Assembly: GCA_031394045.1 (NCBI GenBank)
Contig: JANMWN010000111.1
Coordinates: 1 to 35,237, forward strand
Source of the DNA: JANYIP01 sp031394045
GTDB lineage: Bacteria > Actinomycetota > Actinomycetes > Prado026
Reading direction: 5' to 3'
Length of the DNA: 35,237 nucleotides
Part shown: in pieces, positions 1 through 8,818 of the stretch
Layout of the letters: each line of letters starts with the position of its first letter
Position numbering within the stretch: the stretch's first letter is position 1
Made by a program: the position numbers and the translations under genes
The notes under the pieces: generated by a model
The model's input: the letters and a program-made list of their open reading frames with translations, nothing else
Database searches by the model: none
What the model was told of the DNA's origin: nothing

Positions 1-688
1 CGACCTGCCCGATCCCACGGCCGCGTTGCGCGCGCTGGACGCCGCCCCGTTCGTCGTCAGCCTCGAGCTGCGGACCAGCGCCGTCACGCACTTCGCCGAC
101 GTCGTCTTCCCGATCGCTCCGGTCGCCGAGAAGTCCGGCACGTTCGTCGACTGGGAGGGCCGCCGGCGCACGTTCGACGCGGTCCTCAAGGAGTCCGCGG
201 CGGTCAGCGACGGCCGGGTCCTGTCCATGCTGGCGGACGCCCTCGGTGCCCCTATCGACCTGGAGTCCGCCGAGGCGGCCAGACGCGAGCTGGCCGACCT
301 GGGTCCCTGGAACGGTGACCGCGAGGCGGCGCCGGCTACCGACGCCTCGACCGCCGCCAGCCCGGAGGCCGGCGAGGCCGTGCTCTCGACCTGGCGGCTG
401 CTGCTCGACGCGGGCCGGATGCAGGACGGCGAGCCCTACCTCGCGGGTACCGCGCACCCAGCGGTCGCCCGGGTCAGTGCAGCGACCGCGGCCGAGGCCG
501 GTGTCGCCGAGGGCGAGCGTCTCACGGTCACCACCTCGGCCGGATCGGTCACGCTGCCCGTCGAAGTCACCGCGATGCCCGACCGCGTCGTCTGGCTGCC
601 GACCAACTCGCCCGGCTGCTCGCTGCGGCGCAGCCTCGCCGCCGGCGACGGATCCCTCGTCCGCCTCAGCCCAGGGGGTGCCGCGTGA
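1..688 (+). CDS. nuoG: NADH-quinone oxidoreductase subunit G, C-terminal part (cut by window edge)
   Basis: This is the 3' end of nuoG; the frame is open from base 2, so the true start lies before the window. The subunit carries iron-sulfur clusters in its missing N-terminal part and a molybdopterin-oxidoreductase-like fold in the rest, and sits in the peripheral arm of complex I. Visible here are the end of the catalytic-fold region (SAVTHFADVVFPIAPVAEKS, then GTFVDWEGRRR), typical of molybdopterin-type proteins, and a C-terminal small beta-barrel region (AHPAVARVSAATAAEAGV, then LPTNSPG) like the dinucleotide-binding domain. A 55-residue Ala/Glu-rich linker separates them. The stop TGA overlaps the nuoH GTG start (GTGA). 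The order G-H-I-J-K-L-M-N confirms the call. Confidence 0.95.
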   Translation, partial: DLPDPTAALRALDAAPFVVSLELRTSAVTHFADVVFPIAPVAEKSGTFVDWEGRRRTFDAVLKESAAVSDGRVLSMLADALGAPIDLESAEAARRELADLGPWNGDREAAPATDASTAASPEAGEAVLSTWRLLLDAGRMQDGEPYLAGTAHPAVARVSAATAAEAGVAEGERLTVTTSAGSVTLPVEVTAMPDRVVWLPTNSPGCSLRRSLAAGDGSLVRLSPGGAA

Positions 689-2097
689 CCGGCCTGCTGA
701 CCGACGTGGTCCCCGCCGAGCAGAACCTCGGCCTCTTTGGCATCGACCCCTGGTGGCTCATCGTCATCAAGGCCGTCGCCATCTTCGTGATCCTGGTGCT
801 GCTGACGCTCTTCAACATCTGGGCCGAGCGCCGCATCGTGGCCCGCATGCAGCAGCGCGTCGGTCCCAACCGGGTCGGCCCGTTCGGCCTGCTGCAGGGT
901 CTGGTCGACGGCATCAAGCTGGCGCTCAAGGAAGACATCATCCCGACGGCGGCGGACAAGGCGGTCTTCGTCATCGCGCCGCTGCTGGCCGCGATCCCGG
1001 CCTTCATCACCTGGGCGGTCATCCCGCTCGGGCCCGAGGTGTCGATCTTCCACCACCGCACCCCGTTGCAGCTGACCGACTTCCCCGTCGCGGTGCTCTA
1101 TCTCATCGCGGTCGCGTCGGTGGGGATCTACGGCATCGTCCTGGCCGGCTGGTCGAGCGGCTCGACGTACCCGTTGCTCGGTGGCCTGCGCTCGACGGCC
1201 CAGATGATCTCGTACGAGGTCGCGATGAGCCTGTCCTTCGTCGCCGTGTTCCTCGCTGCAGGATCGATGTCCACGTCGGCGATCGTCGGGCAGCAGCAGT
1301 CACGCTGGTTCGTCGCGGTCGTCCCGATCTCGTTCATCATCTACGTGATCGCGATGGTCGGTGAGACCAACCGTGCCCCGTTCGACCTGGCCGAGGCCGA
1401 GGGCGAGCTCGTCGGCGGCTTCCACACCGAGTACTCCTCGCTGAAGTTCGCGATGTTCTTCCTGGCCGAGTACATCAACCTGGTCACCGTCTCGGCGATC
1501 GCCACCACGCTGTTCCTGGGCGGCTGGCGGGCACCGTGGCCGCTGTCGATCTGGTCCGGCGCCAACTCCGGGTGGTGGCCGCTGCTCTGGTTCTTCGGCA
1601 AGATCGCAATCTTCGTCTTCGCCTTCATCTGGCTGCGGGGCACGCTGCCCCGGCTGCGCTACGACCAGTTCATGAAGCTGGGCTGGAAGGTCCTGATCCC
1701 GGTCTCGCTGGTCTGGATCGTCGCGGTCGCGGCCGTACGCGTCGTACGGGCCCAGGGCGTGGACCTGCAGCGGCTCCTGATCGGCGTCGCCGTCGTGCTC
1801 GCGATCCTGATCGTGGTCTACCTCTTCCTGCCCGAGAAGGCCGCGGGAGGTGGCGGGGGCGACTTCCTCGACGACGACGGCTTGGCAGGCGACTTCTACC
1901 ACTCCGACGACTCGGCCGACTCTGATGGCTCGACCGACTCGGGCGACTCTGACGACTCCGGGGAGCAGGTGTACCCGCCAGGGACGTACGCCGGCGGGTA
2001 CCCTGTCCCGCCGCTACCCGGACAGGTCCTGCCGCCCCTGGTGACCACCGTCGCCTCGTCCACTTCAACCACCGGAGAGGAGCCGCGCGGTGTCTGA
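685..2097 (+). CDS. nuoH: NADH-quinone oxidoreductase subunit H with acidic C-terminal extension
   Basis: Membrane subunit that joins the peripheral arm to the proton-pumping arm of complex I and forms much of the quinone channel. The translated protein (470 aa) shows the family's hydrophobic segments and hallmark stretches: AERRIVARMQQRVGPNRVGP near residue 50, LKEDIIP, and the ETNRAPFDLAEAEGELVGGF loop near residues 230-250, which is the conserved quinone-site signature. GTG start at 685 overlaps the nuoG stop by four bases. The last 80 or so residues are odd: after the final hydrophobic segment (VVLAILIVVYLFLPEKA) comes a Gly run, a Ser/Asp-rich stretch (SADSDGSTDSGDSDDSGE) and a Pro/Tyr/Thr-rich end. 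This tail is not part of the family core and is probably disordered and cytoplasmic; its role is unknown. The 3' end overlaps nuoI by eight bases. Confidence 0.97.
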   Translation: MTGLLTDVVPAEQNLGLFGIDPWWLIVIKAVAIFVILVLLTLFNIWAERRIVARMQQRVGPNRVGPFGLLQGLVDGIKLALKEDIIPTAADKAVFVIAPLLAAIPAFITWAVIPLGPEVSIFHHRTPLQLTDFPVAVLYLIAVASVGIYGIVLAGWSSGSTYPLLGGLRSTAQMISYEVAMSLSFVAVFLAAGSMSTSAIVGQQQSRWFVAVVPISFIIYVIAMVGETNRAPFDLAEAEGELVGGFHTEYSSLKFAMFFLAEYINLVTVSAIATTLFLGGWRAPWPLSIWSGANSGWWPLLWFFGKIAIFVFAFIWLRGTLPRLRYDQFMKLGWKVLIPVSLVWIVAVAAVRVVRAQGVDLQRLLIGVAVVLAILIVVYLFLPEKAAGGGGGDFLDDDGLAGDFYHSDDSADSDGSTDSGDSDDSGEQVYPPGTYAGGYPVPPLPGQVLPPLVTTVASSTSTTGEEPRGV

Positions 2098-2662
2098 CGT
2101 CAAGCTCCCCGGCCGGGGCTTCGGGGTGACCTTCCTGACCATGTTCAAGAAGGTCACGACCGAGCTCTACCCCGAGGACAAGAAGCCGACCGCGCCGCGC
2201 TACCACGGCCGGCACGTGCTCAACCGGCACCCGGACGGGCTCGAGAAGTGCATCGGCTGCGAGCTCTGCGCCTGGGCCTGCCCGGCTGATGCGATCTACG
2301 TCGAGGGCGCCCAGAACACCGAGGAGGCCCGGTTCTCGCCGGGGGAGCGGTACGGCAGCGTCTACCAGATCAACTACCTGCGCTGCATCTTCTGCGGCCT
2401 GTGCATCGAGGCCTGCCCGACCCGCTCGCTGACCATGAGCAACGAGTACGAGCTGGCCGACGACAACCGGGCCGACCTCATCTTCGAGAAGAAGGACCTG
2501 CTCGCGCCTCTGCTGCCCGGAATGCTGGCGCCGCCGCACGCGATGGTCCCCGGTATGACCGACAGGGACTATTACCAGGGTCGCGTCACTCAGGCAGTAC
2601 CAGAGCAGGACCCTCAGAACGCTCTGCAGCCTGAAGAATCAGTCGTGGAGGAGACGGCATGA
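2090..2662 (+). CDS. nuoI: NADH-quinone oxidoreductase subunit I (2x[4Fe-4S])
   Basis: Ferredoxin-like subunit carrying clusters N6a and N6b that pass electrons toward NuoB and the quinone. The 190-aa protein has two complete CxxCxxCxxxCP motifs: C54, C57, C60, C64 (CIGCELCAWACP) and C99, C102, C105, C109 (CIFCGLCIEACP). The N-terminus (GRGFGVTFLTMFKKVTTELYP) is the amphipathic membrane-proximal helix usual in actinobacterial NuoI. GTG start at 2090 is supported by a good ribosome-binding site (GGAGAGGAG) inside the end of nuoH. The C-terminal 45 residues are an acidic low-conservation tail. ATGA overlap with nuoJ indicates translational coupling. Confidence 0.97.
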   Translation: MSDVKLPGRGFGVTFLTMFKKVTTELYPEDKKPTAPRYHGRHVLNRHPDGLEKCIGCELCAWACPADAIYVEGAQNTEEARFSPGERYGSVYQINYLRCIFCGLCIEACPTRSLTMSNEYELADDNRADLIFEKKDLLAPLLPGMLAPPHAMVPGMTDRDYYQGRVTQAVPEQDPQNALQPEESVVEETA

Positions 2663-3474
2663 GCACCGTGCTCGCGGCCGCGACGGCCGCCTCCACGGCC
2701 GGGCCGAGCATTGCCGAGGAGATCGCGTTCTGGGCGGTCGCGCCGATCGCCGTGCTCGGCGCGGTGATGATGCTGCTCAGCCGCAAGGCCGTGCATGCGG
2801 CGCTGTGGATCGCGCTCACCATGTGCAGCCTGGCGATCCTCTACATCATGCAGGGCGCGGTGTTCCTCGGCGTCGTCCAGGTCGTGGTCTACACCGGCGC
2901 GGTCATGATGCTCTTTCTGTTCGTCCTGATGCTGGTGGGCGTGGATGCCTCCGACTCCAAGGTCGAGACGCTGCGCGGTCAACGCGTCGCCGCACTGGTC
3001 GCCGGCCTCGGCTTCGGCATCCTGCTGGTCGGTGCTGTCGGCCGCGCCACGACCGGCGACGCGACCGGCGTCGACGCGATCAACTCGGCCGACGGCGGCA
3101 ACATCTCGGCGCTGGCGCGGCTGATCTTCACCCGCTACGTCTGGGCGTTCGAGGTGACCTCGGCGCTGTTGATCACAGCAGCGGTCGGGGCGATGGTCCT
3201 GGCGCACCGCGAGCGGGTCTTCCGGCGCAAGACCCAGCGCGAGCTGTCCGAGATCCGGGTACGCAGCGGGGCCCCCACGCCTCTGGCCGCCCCCGGCGTC
3301 TACGCCCGCCACAACGCGGTCGACGTCCCCGGCCTGCTCCCTGACGGCACCCCGTCGTCGGTGTCGGTGCCCCGGGCGCTCGGCGAGGTCAGCGGTCACC
3401 CGCCCGTACCCCTGCTCACCGGTCCGGCACGCGACGGTCAGGACGACCGCGCGGGATCGGGAGGCCAGGCATGA
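2659..3474 (+). CDS. nuoJ: NADH-quinone oxidoreductase subunit J
   Basis: Small membrane subunit of complex I next to NuoA, NuoK and NuoH. The 271-aa translation has five hydrophobic segments in the first 190 residues, including the conserved VVYTGAVMMLFLFVLMLVGV region whose helix contains the pi-bulge linked to quinone-coupled conformational change. The last 75-80 residues are hydrophilic and rich in Pro, Gly and Arg, a soluble tail common in actinobacterial NuoJ and absent from the shorter enterobacterial form. It starts within the nuoI stop (ATGA) and its own stop overlaps the nuoK start (ATGA). Confidence 0.95.
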   Translation: MSTVLAAATAASTAGPSIAEEIAFWAVAPIAVLGAVMMLLSRKAVHAALWIALTMCSLAILYIMQGAVFLGVVQVVVYTGAVMMLFLFVLMLVGVDASDSKVETLRGQRVAALVAGLGFGILLVGAVGRATTGDATGVDAINSADGGNISALARLIFTRYVWAFEVTSALLITAAVGAMVLAHRERVFRRKTQRELSEIRVRSGAPTPLAAPGVYARHNAVDVPGLLPDGTPSSVSVPRALGEVSGHPPVPLLTGPARDGQDDRAGSGGQA

Positions 3475-3770
3475 GCCCGACCTACTACCTCGTGGTCTCC
3501 GTGCTGCTGTTCACCCTCGGCGCCGCCGGGGTCCTGATCCGCCGCAACGCCATCGTGGTCTTCATGTGCGTCGAGCTCATGCTCAACGCCTGCAACCTGG
3601 CGTTCGTCACGTTCAGCCGGATGACCGGCACCCTCGACGGGCAGGTGATGGCGTTCTTCGTCATGGTCGTCGCGGCGGCCGAGGTCGTCGTCGGCCTCGC
3701 CATCATCGTGGCGATCTTCCGTACCCGCCGCTCGGCCTCGGTCGATGACGCGAACCTGCTGAAGTACTGA
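3471..3770 (+). CDS. nuoK: NADH-quinone oxidoreductase subunit K
   Basis: 99-aa, three-helix membrane subunit homologous to MrpC, the usual size for NuoK. Helix 2 contains the conserved acidic residue in the stretch FMCVELMLNACNLAFV, and helix 3 contains a second in VMVVAAAEVVVGLAIIVAIF; both are the buried carboxylates of the proton path. Starts four bases before the end of nuoJ and is followed after two bases by nuoL. Confidence 0.97.
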   Translation: MSPTYYLVVSVLLFTLGAAGVLIRRNAIVVFMCVELMLNACNLAFVTFSRMTGTLDGQVMAFFVMVVAAAEVVVGLAIIVAIFRTRRSASVDDANLLKY

Positions 3771-3772
3771 CG

Positions 3773-5698
3773 ATGGAGACCGCCGACGTGCAACAGATAG
3801 TCGCCGCCACCGGAGCGTTCTCGCTCCTCTGGGTCGTCGTCGCGCTCCCGCTCCTGGGCGCCGCGGTGCTGCTGCTCGGGGGTCGCCGTACCGACGCCTG
3901 GGGCCACCTGCTCGCCACCGGCCTGCCGGTGTTGTCGTTCCTCCTCGGCACGATCATGTTCTTCGCGATGCTCGGCCGCGACGGGGCCGACCGCACCATC
4001 GGGCAGCACGTGTACTCCTGGGTCCCGGTCGCCGGCTTCAACGTCGACGTCGGGCTCTTGCTCGACCCGTTGTCGGTCAGCTTCGTCCTGCTGATCACCG
4101 GGGTCGGCTCGCTGATCCACATCTACTCGATCAGCTACATGGAGCACGACCCCGACCGGCGCCGGTTCTTCGGCTACCTCAACCTGTTCCTCGCGTCCAT
4201 GCTCCTGCTGGTGCTGTCCGACAGCTACCTCACGCTGTACGTCGGCTGGGAGGGTGTCGGGCTCGCGTCGTACCTGTTGATCGGGTTCTGGAACCACAAC
4301 CCCGAATACGCGACCGCGGCCAAGAAGGCGTTCATCGTCAACCGGGTCGGTGACCTCGGCCTGTCGCTGGCGATCATGGTGATGTTCGCGACCTTCGGCA
4401 CCGTCACGATCGCGGGCGTCGCCTCGGGCGCACCGAACGCCTCGAAGGGCACCCTGACGGCGATCGGCCTGCTGCTGCTCCTCGCGGCCTGCGGCAAGTC
4501 GGCCCAGGTCCCGCTGCAGTCCTGGCTCGGCGACGCGATGGCCGGCCCGACCCCGGTGTCGGCCCTGATCCACGCCGCGACGATGGTCACCGCCGGCGTC
4601 TACCTCGTGGCGCGCTCGCACGCGATCTTCGACCTCTCTCCTGGCGCGCAGCTCGCGGTTGCCATCGTCGGAGCGGTCACGCTGCTCTTCGGTGCGATCG
4701 TCGGTGCCGCCAAGGACGACATCAAGAAGTCGCTGGCCGGATCGACGATGAGCCAGATCGGCTACATGGTCCTCGCGGCCGGCCTCGGCCCGATCGGGTA
4801 CGCCTTCGCGATCGCGCACCTGCTCACCCACGGCTTCTTCAAGGCCAACCTGTTCCTCGGGGCCGGGTCGGTGATGCACGGCATGGACAACGAGGTTGAC
4901 ATGCGCCGGTACGGCGGGCTGCGCAAGGCCATGCCGCTGACCTTCATCAGCTTCATGGCCGGCTACCTCGCCATCATCGGCGTACCCCCGTTCGCCGGGT
5001 TCTTCACCAAGGACAAGATCATCGAGGCGGCCTTCGACAAGGGCGGCGCGCAGGGCTGGATCTTCGGTGTCGCGGCGCTCGTCGGCGCCGGCATCACCGC
5101 GTTCTACATGACCCGCATGGTCGTGATGACGTTCTTCGGCGAGAAGCGCTGGGCCGACGGTGCGCACCCGCACGAGTCGCCCAAGGTGATGACCTACCCG
5201 GTCGCGGCCCTGGCCGTCCTGTCGCTGCTCGGTGGTGGCTTCCTGATCCTCGGCAGCCGGTTCGTCGGCTGGCTCGAGCCGGTGTTCGGGGCCGAGGTCG
5301 AGGTCACCCACACCATCGCGCCCGCGACCCTGACCGTGGTGACGCTGCTGATCGTGGCGTTCGGCGTCGGCCTGGCGTACTGGCAGTACGCCACCCGCCC
5401 GGTCGCGGCGATCGCGCCTGCCCTCGTCACCCCGCTGACGACCGCCGCCCGCCGCGACCTCTACGGCGACGCCTTCAACGAGGCGGTGTTCATGCGGCCG
5501 GGCCGGTACCTCACCCGGTTCCTGGTCTTCTTCGACAACCGGGTGGTCGACGGCGCGGTCAGCGGGTTCGCCGCCTTCGTCGGCGGCCTGTCGGGACGCT
5601 CGCGCCGGATCCAGACCGGGTTCGCCCGGTCGTACGCCCTGTCCATGTTCGCTGGAGCGGCCGTCCTTGTCGTCGCCGTCGTCTTGGTGAGGATCTGA
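3773..5698 (+). CDS. nuoL: NADH-quinone oxidoreductase subunit L (antiporter-like)
   Basis: Distal antiporter-like proton-pumping subunit, 641 aa. Recognisable signatures are GWEGVGLASYLLIGFW (with the conserved helix-5 Glu), KKAFIVNRVGDLG, the SAQVPLQSWLGDAMAGPTPV stretch leading into SALIHAATMVTAGVYL, and KDDIKKSLAGSTMSQIGYM. The C-terminal part ends in a hydrophobic helix (SMFAGAAVLVVAVVLVRI) after a polar stretch, consistent with the long lateral helix and terminal anchor of NuoL. ATG start two bases after nuoK; the stop precedes the nuoM GTG by one base. Confidence 0.97.
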   Translation: METADVQQIVAATGAFSLLWVVVALPLLGAAVLLLGGRRTDAWGHLLATGLPVLSFLLGTIMFFAMLGRDGADRTIGQHVYSWVPVAGFNVDVGLLLDPLSVSFVLLITGVGSLIHIYSISYMEHDPDRRRFFGYLNLFLASMLLLVLSDSYLTLYVGWEGVGLASYLLIGFWNHNPEYATAAKKAFIVNRVGDLGLSLAIMVMFATFGTVTIAGVASGAPNASKGTLTAIGLLLLLAACGKSAQVPLQSWLGDAMAGPTPVSALIHAATMVTAGVYLVARSHAIFDLSPGAQLAVAIVGAVTLLFGAIVGAAKDDIKKSLAGSTMSQIGYMVLAAGLGPIGYAFAIAHLLTHGFFKANLFLGAGSVMHGMDNEVDMRRYGGLRKAMPLTFISFMAGYLAIIGVPPFAGFFTKDKIIEAAFDKGGAQGWIFGVAALVGAGITAFYMTRMVVMTFFGEKRWADGAHPHESPKVMTYPVAALAVLSLLGGGFLILGSRFVGWLEPVFGAEVEVTHTIAPATLTVVTLLIVAFGVGLAYWQYATRPVAAIAPALVTPLTTAARRDLYGDAFNEAVFMRPGRYLTRFLVFFDNRVVDGAVSGFAAFVGGLSGRSRRIQTGFARSYALSMFAGAAVLVVAVVLVRI

Positions 5699-5699
5699 C

Positions 5700-7259
5700 G
5701 TGAACGGCTTTCCCTGGCTGACCCTCCTCGGCGCGCTGCCGCTCGTCGGCAGCATCGTCGTGGCCGCGCTGCCCAAGGGTCGTGAGCTGCTCGCCAAGCA
5801 GGTGGCGCTCGGCGTCTCGCTCGTGGTGTTCGCGCTGGCGCTGGTGATGGCGACGAGATTCGAAGCCGGGGGGGCATCTTCGAAGGCAGAGTTCCAGTTC
5901 GTCGAGCAGCACAGCTGGATCTCGAGCTTCGGCGTCTCGTACTCGCTCGGCGTCGACGGCATCGCACTGGTGCTGATCGCGATGGCCACGATCCTGGTGC
6001 CGATCGTGATCATCGCCGGGTGGCACGAGGCCGACGACGCCAAGGCTCCGGTCAAGGCCTTCTTCGCGCTGATCCTGATCCTTGAGACGATGATCATCGG
6101 GGTGTTCTCGGCCACCGACGTGTTCTTGTTCTACGTCTTCTTCGAGGCGATGCTGATCCCGGTCTACTTCCTGATCGGCAGCTTCGGCGGGGCCCAGCGC
6201 TCGTACGCCGCGGTGAAGTTCCTGCTCTACAGCCTGTTCGGCGGGCTGCTCATGCTGGCCGCCCTCATCGGGCTGTACGTCGTCTCGGTGCACCAGCTCG
6301 GCACCGGCACCTTCGACTACGCCAAGCTGGTCGGGCTGAACATCGATCCGAGCACCGAGAAGGCGTTGTTCCTCGGCTTCTTCGCGGCCTTCGCCATCAA
6401 GGCGCCGCTGTGGCCGTTCCACACCTGGTTGCCCGACGCCGCCGCCGAGTCGACGCCGGGGACCGCGGTGCTGCTGGTCGGGGTGCTCGACAAGGTCGGC
6501 ACCTTCGGCATGATCCGGCTCTGCCTGCCGCTGTTCCCCGACGCGTCGAAGTACTTCACGCCAGTGATCCTGGTCCTGGCCGTGGTCGGGATCCTCTACG
6601 GCGCCCTCGTGGCGATCGGCCAGACCGACATGATGCGGCTGGTCGCGTACACCTCGCTGTCCCACTTCGGTTTCATCACCCTCGGCATCTTCGCGATGAC
6701 GTCGCAGGGCCAGTCGGGCTCGACGCTCTACATGGTCAACCACGGCTTCTCGACGGCCGGGCTGTTCATCGTCGGAGGGTTCCTGGTCAGTCGCAGGGGG
6801 TCGCGCCTGATCGCCGACTACGGCGGCGTCCAGCGGGTCGCGCCGTTGCTGGCCGGATCGTTCCTGGTCATGGGGCTGGCCAGCCTCGCGCTGCCCGGGC
6901 TATCCAGCTTCGTCAGCGAGTTCCTCGTGCTGGTGGGTACGTACACGCGGTACCCGGTCTACGCCGTCATCGCGACCCTCGGCATCGTGCTGGCCGCGAT
7001 CTACGTGCTGCTCTGGTACCAGCGCGTGGCCACGGGCCCGGCCACCGACAAGGTCAAGGGTTTCCGCGACCTGGGCCGGCGCGAGATGTTCGCCATCGCG
7101 CCGTTGATCGCGGTCATCATCGCGCTCGGGTTCTTCCCGAAGCCGCTGCTCGACGTGATCAACCCGGCGGTCAGTCGTACGCTCGACCAGGTCGGTCAGA
7201 CCGACCCCGTCCCGCCCGTCCCGGTCTCCGCCGGCATCGCCGAAGGGACCGCCAAGTGA
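5700..7259 (+). CDS. nuoM: NADH-quinone oxidoreductase subunit M (antiporter-like)
   Basis: Second antiporter-like proton-pumping subunit, 519 aa, with about fourteen hydrophobic segments. Diagnostic stretches are YVFFEAMLIPVYFLIG (conserved Glu of helix 5), the broken-helix region AIKAPLWPFHTWLPDA, GVLDKVGTFGMIR (channel Lys) and GQTDMMRLVAYTSLSHFGF. A GTG start at 5700 directly follows the nuoL stop. The stop TGA overlaps the nuoN ATG by one base (TGATG). Confidence 0.97.
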   Translation: MNGFPWLTLLGALPLVGSIVVAALPKGRELLAKQVALGVSLVVFALALVMATRFEAGGASSKAEFQFVEQHSWISSFGVSYSLGVDGIALVLIAMATILVPIVIIAGWHEADDAKAPVKAFFALILILETMIIGVFSATDVFLFYVFFEAMLIPVYFLIGSFGGAQRSYAAVKFLLYSLFGGLLMLAALIGLYVVSVHQLGTGTFDYAKLVGLNIDPSTEKALFLGFFAAFAIKAPLWPFHTWLPDAAAESTPGTAVLLVGVLDKVGTFGMIRLCLPLFPDASKYFTPVILVLAVVGILYGALVAIGQTDMMRLVAYTSLSHFGFITLGIFAMTSQGQSGSTLYMVNHGFSTAGLFIVGGFLVSRRGSRLIADYGGVQRVAPLLAGSFLVMGLASLALPGLSSFVSEFLVLVGTYTRYPVYAVIATLGIVLAAIYVLLWYQRVATGPATDKVKGFRDLGRREMFAIAPLIAVIIALGFFPKPLLDVINPAVSRTLDQVGQTDPVPPVPVSAGIAEGTAK

Positions 7260-8812
7260 TGCCGCTCGAGCTGGCGCCCATCAACGCCCCGAGCTTCGAG
7301 TACGCCGCGCTCGCGCCGATGCTCATCGTCTTCGGCGCAGCCGTGGTCGGGGTGCTGGTCGAGGCGTTCGTCGGCCGTCGGCAGCGGCCGCAGCTCCAGC
7401 TGGCCATCGCGATGGTCGCCCTGTTCGGCGCCCTTGCCGCTGTGATCATCTTCGCAGCCAAGGGCACCAAGGGCCTGGTCGTCCAAGGCGCGGTCTCGGT
7501 CGACGGGCCCACGCTGTTCCTGCAGGGGACGATCCTGATCCTCGCCGTCGGCGGCGTCCTGATGATGGCCGAGAGCAAGCTCGACCCCGCCGGTGACGCC
7601 TTCGCGCCCATGGCGTCGGCCCAGCCGGGCAGCGACGAGGAGCGCGCCGCCACGGCAGCGGGCTGGCGGCAGACCGAGGTCTACCCGCTCGCGATGTTCG
7701 CGGTCGGCGGCATGCTGCTCTTCCCTGCGGCCAACGACCTGCTCACCATGTTCATCGCGCTCGAGGTGCTCTCGCTGCCGCTATACCTGATGTCCGGCCT
7801 GGCCCGCCGCCGCCGCCTGATCTCGCAGGAGGCGGCCCTGAAGTACTTCCTGCTCGGGGCGTTCTCCTCGGCCTTCTTCCTGTTCGGCGTCGCGTTCCTC
7901 TACGGGTACTCGGGGTCGCTCTCGCTCAGCGCGATCGCGACCGCCACGGGTTCGACCGTGGGCCAGGAGCCGCTGCTGCTGATCGGCATCGCGCTGGTCG
8001 CGGTCGGGCTGCTGTTCAAGATCGGCGCCGCGCCGTTCCACTCCTGGACCCCCGACGTCTACCAGGGGGCACCCACCCCGGTGACCGGGTTCATGGCGGC
8101 CTGCACCAAGGTCGCCGCCTTCGGCGCCCTGCTCCGGGTCTTCTACGTCGGTCTCGGCGGCGTCCGCTGGGACTGGCGGCCGATGATGTGGGCCGTCGCC
8201 ATCTTGACCATGGTCGTCGGCTCGGTGCTGGCCATCACCCAGACCGACGTCAAGCGGTTGCTGGCGTACTCGTCGATCGCGCATGCCGGGTTCATCCTCA
8301 CCGGCGTGCTGGCCATCGGTCCGAACGGCCTGTCGGCGACGCTGTTCTACCTCGTCGCGTACGGCTTCACCACGATCGGCGCCTTTGCCGTCGTCACCCT
8401 CGTACGCGACTCGGCCGGCGAGGCCACCCACCTGTCGCAGTGGGCGGGTCTGGGCAAACGGTCGCCCCTGGTGGCATCGGTGTTCGCGCTCTTCCTGCTC
8501 GCGATGGCCGGGATCCCCCTGACCAGCGGGTTCATCGCCAAGTTCACCGTCTTCTCTGCGGCGGCCGGTGGTGGGGCCACCCCGCTGGTGATCGTCGGTG
8601 TGCTGGCCAGCGCGGTGGCGGCGTTCTTCTACGTCCGGGTCATCGTGCTGATGTTCTTCTCCGAGCCCGCCACCGACGGCCCGACCGTGACGGTGCCCAG
8701 CGTCTTCACGACAGCGGCGGTCTCGCTCGGCGTGGTCGTCACGGTGCTGCTCGGCATCGTCCCTCAGCCGCTCCTCGACCTGGCCGGCCACGCGTCGGTC
8801 TTCCTGAGGTAG
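7259..8812 (+). CDS. nuoN: NADH-quinone oxidoreductase subunit N (antiporter-like)
   Basis: Third antiporter-like subunit and last gene of the operon, 517 aa. Family stretches include ALEVLSLPLYLMSGLARR, FKIGAAPFHSWTPDVYQGAP followed by TPVTGFMAACTKVAAF, and ITQTDVKRLLAYSSIAHAGF. The start is the ATG at 7259, which shares a base with the nuoM stop; the reading frame remains open farther upstream inside nuoM, but that part is out-of-frame noise and shows no resemblance to NuoN. A residue stretch around 105-135 (PAGDAFAPMASAQPGSDEER) is an insertion-like loop seen in several actinobacterial NuoN. Confidence 0.96.
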   Translation: MPLELAPINAPSFEYAALAPMLIVFGAAVVGVLVEAFVGRRQRPQLQLAIAMVALFGALAAVIIFAAKGTKGLVVQGAVSVDGPTLFLQGTILILAVGGVLMMAESKLDPAGDAFAPMASAQPGSDEERAATAAGWRQTEVYPLAMFAVGGMLLFPAANDLLTMFIALEVLSLPLYLMSGLARRRRLISQEAALKYFLLGAFSSAFFLFGVAFLYGYSGSLSLSAIATATGSTVGQEPLLLIGIALVAVGLLFKIGAAPFHSWTPDVYQGAPTPVTGFMAACTKVAAFGALLRVFYVGLGGVRWDWRPMMWAVAILTMVVGSVLAITQTDVKRLLAYSSIAHAGFILTGVLAIGPNGLSATLFYLVAYGFTTIGAFAVVTLVRDSAGEATHLSQWAGLGKRSPLVASVFALFLLAMAGIPLTSGFIAKFTVFSAAAGGGATPLVIVGVLASAVAAFFYVRVIVLMFFSEPATDGPTVTVPSVFTTAAVSLGVVVTVLLGIVPQPLLDLAGHASVFLR

Positions 8813-8818
8813 GCCGTG

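Noticed and set aside
3485..6115. An 876-codon open frame on the minus strand opposite nuoK-nuoM
   Set aside because: It is antisense to clear complex I genes, has low-complexity Arg/Asp/Glu/His-rich composition typical of GC-rich shadow frames, and resembles no protein family.
5559..6743. Another long minus-strand frame opposite nuoL/nuoM, and similar ones opposite rpoB (31616-33007, 33134-34507)
   Set aside because: All are antisense to conserved genes and arise from third-position GC bias.
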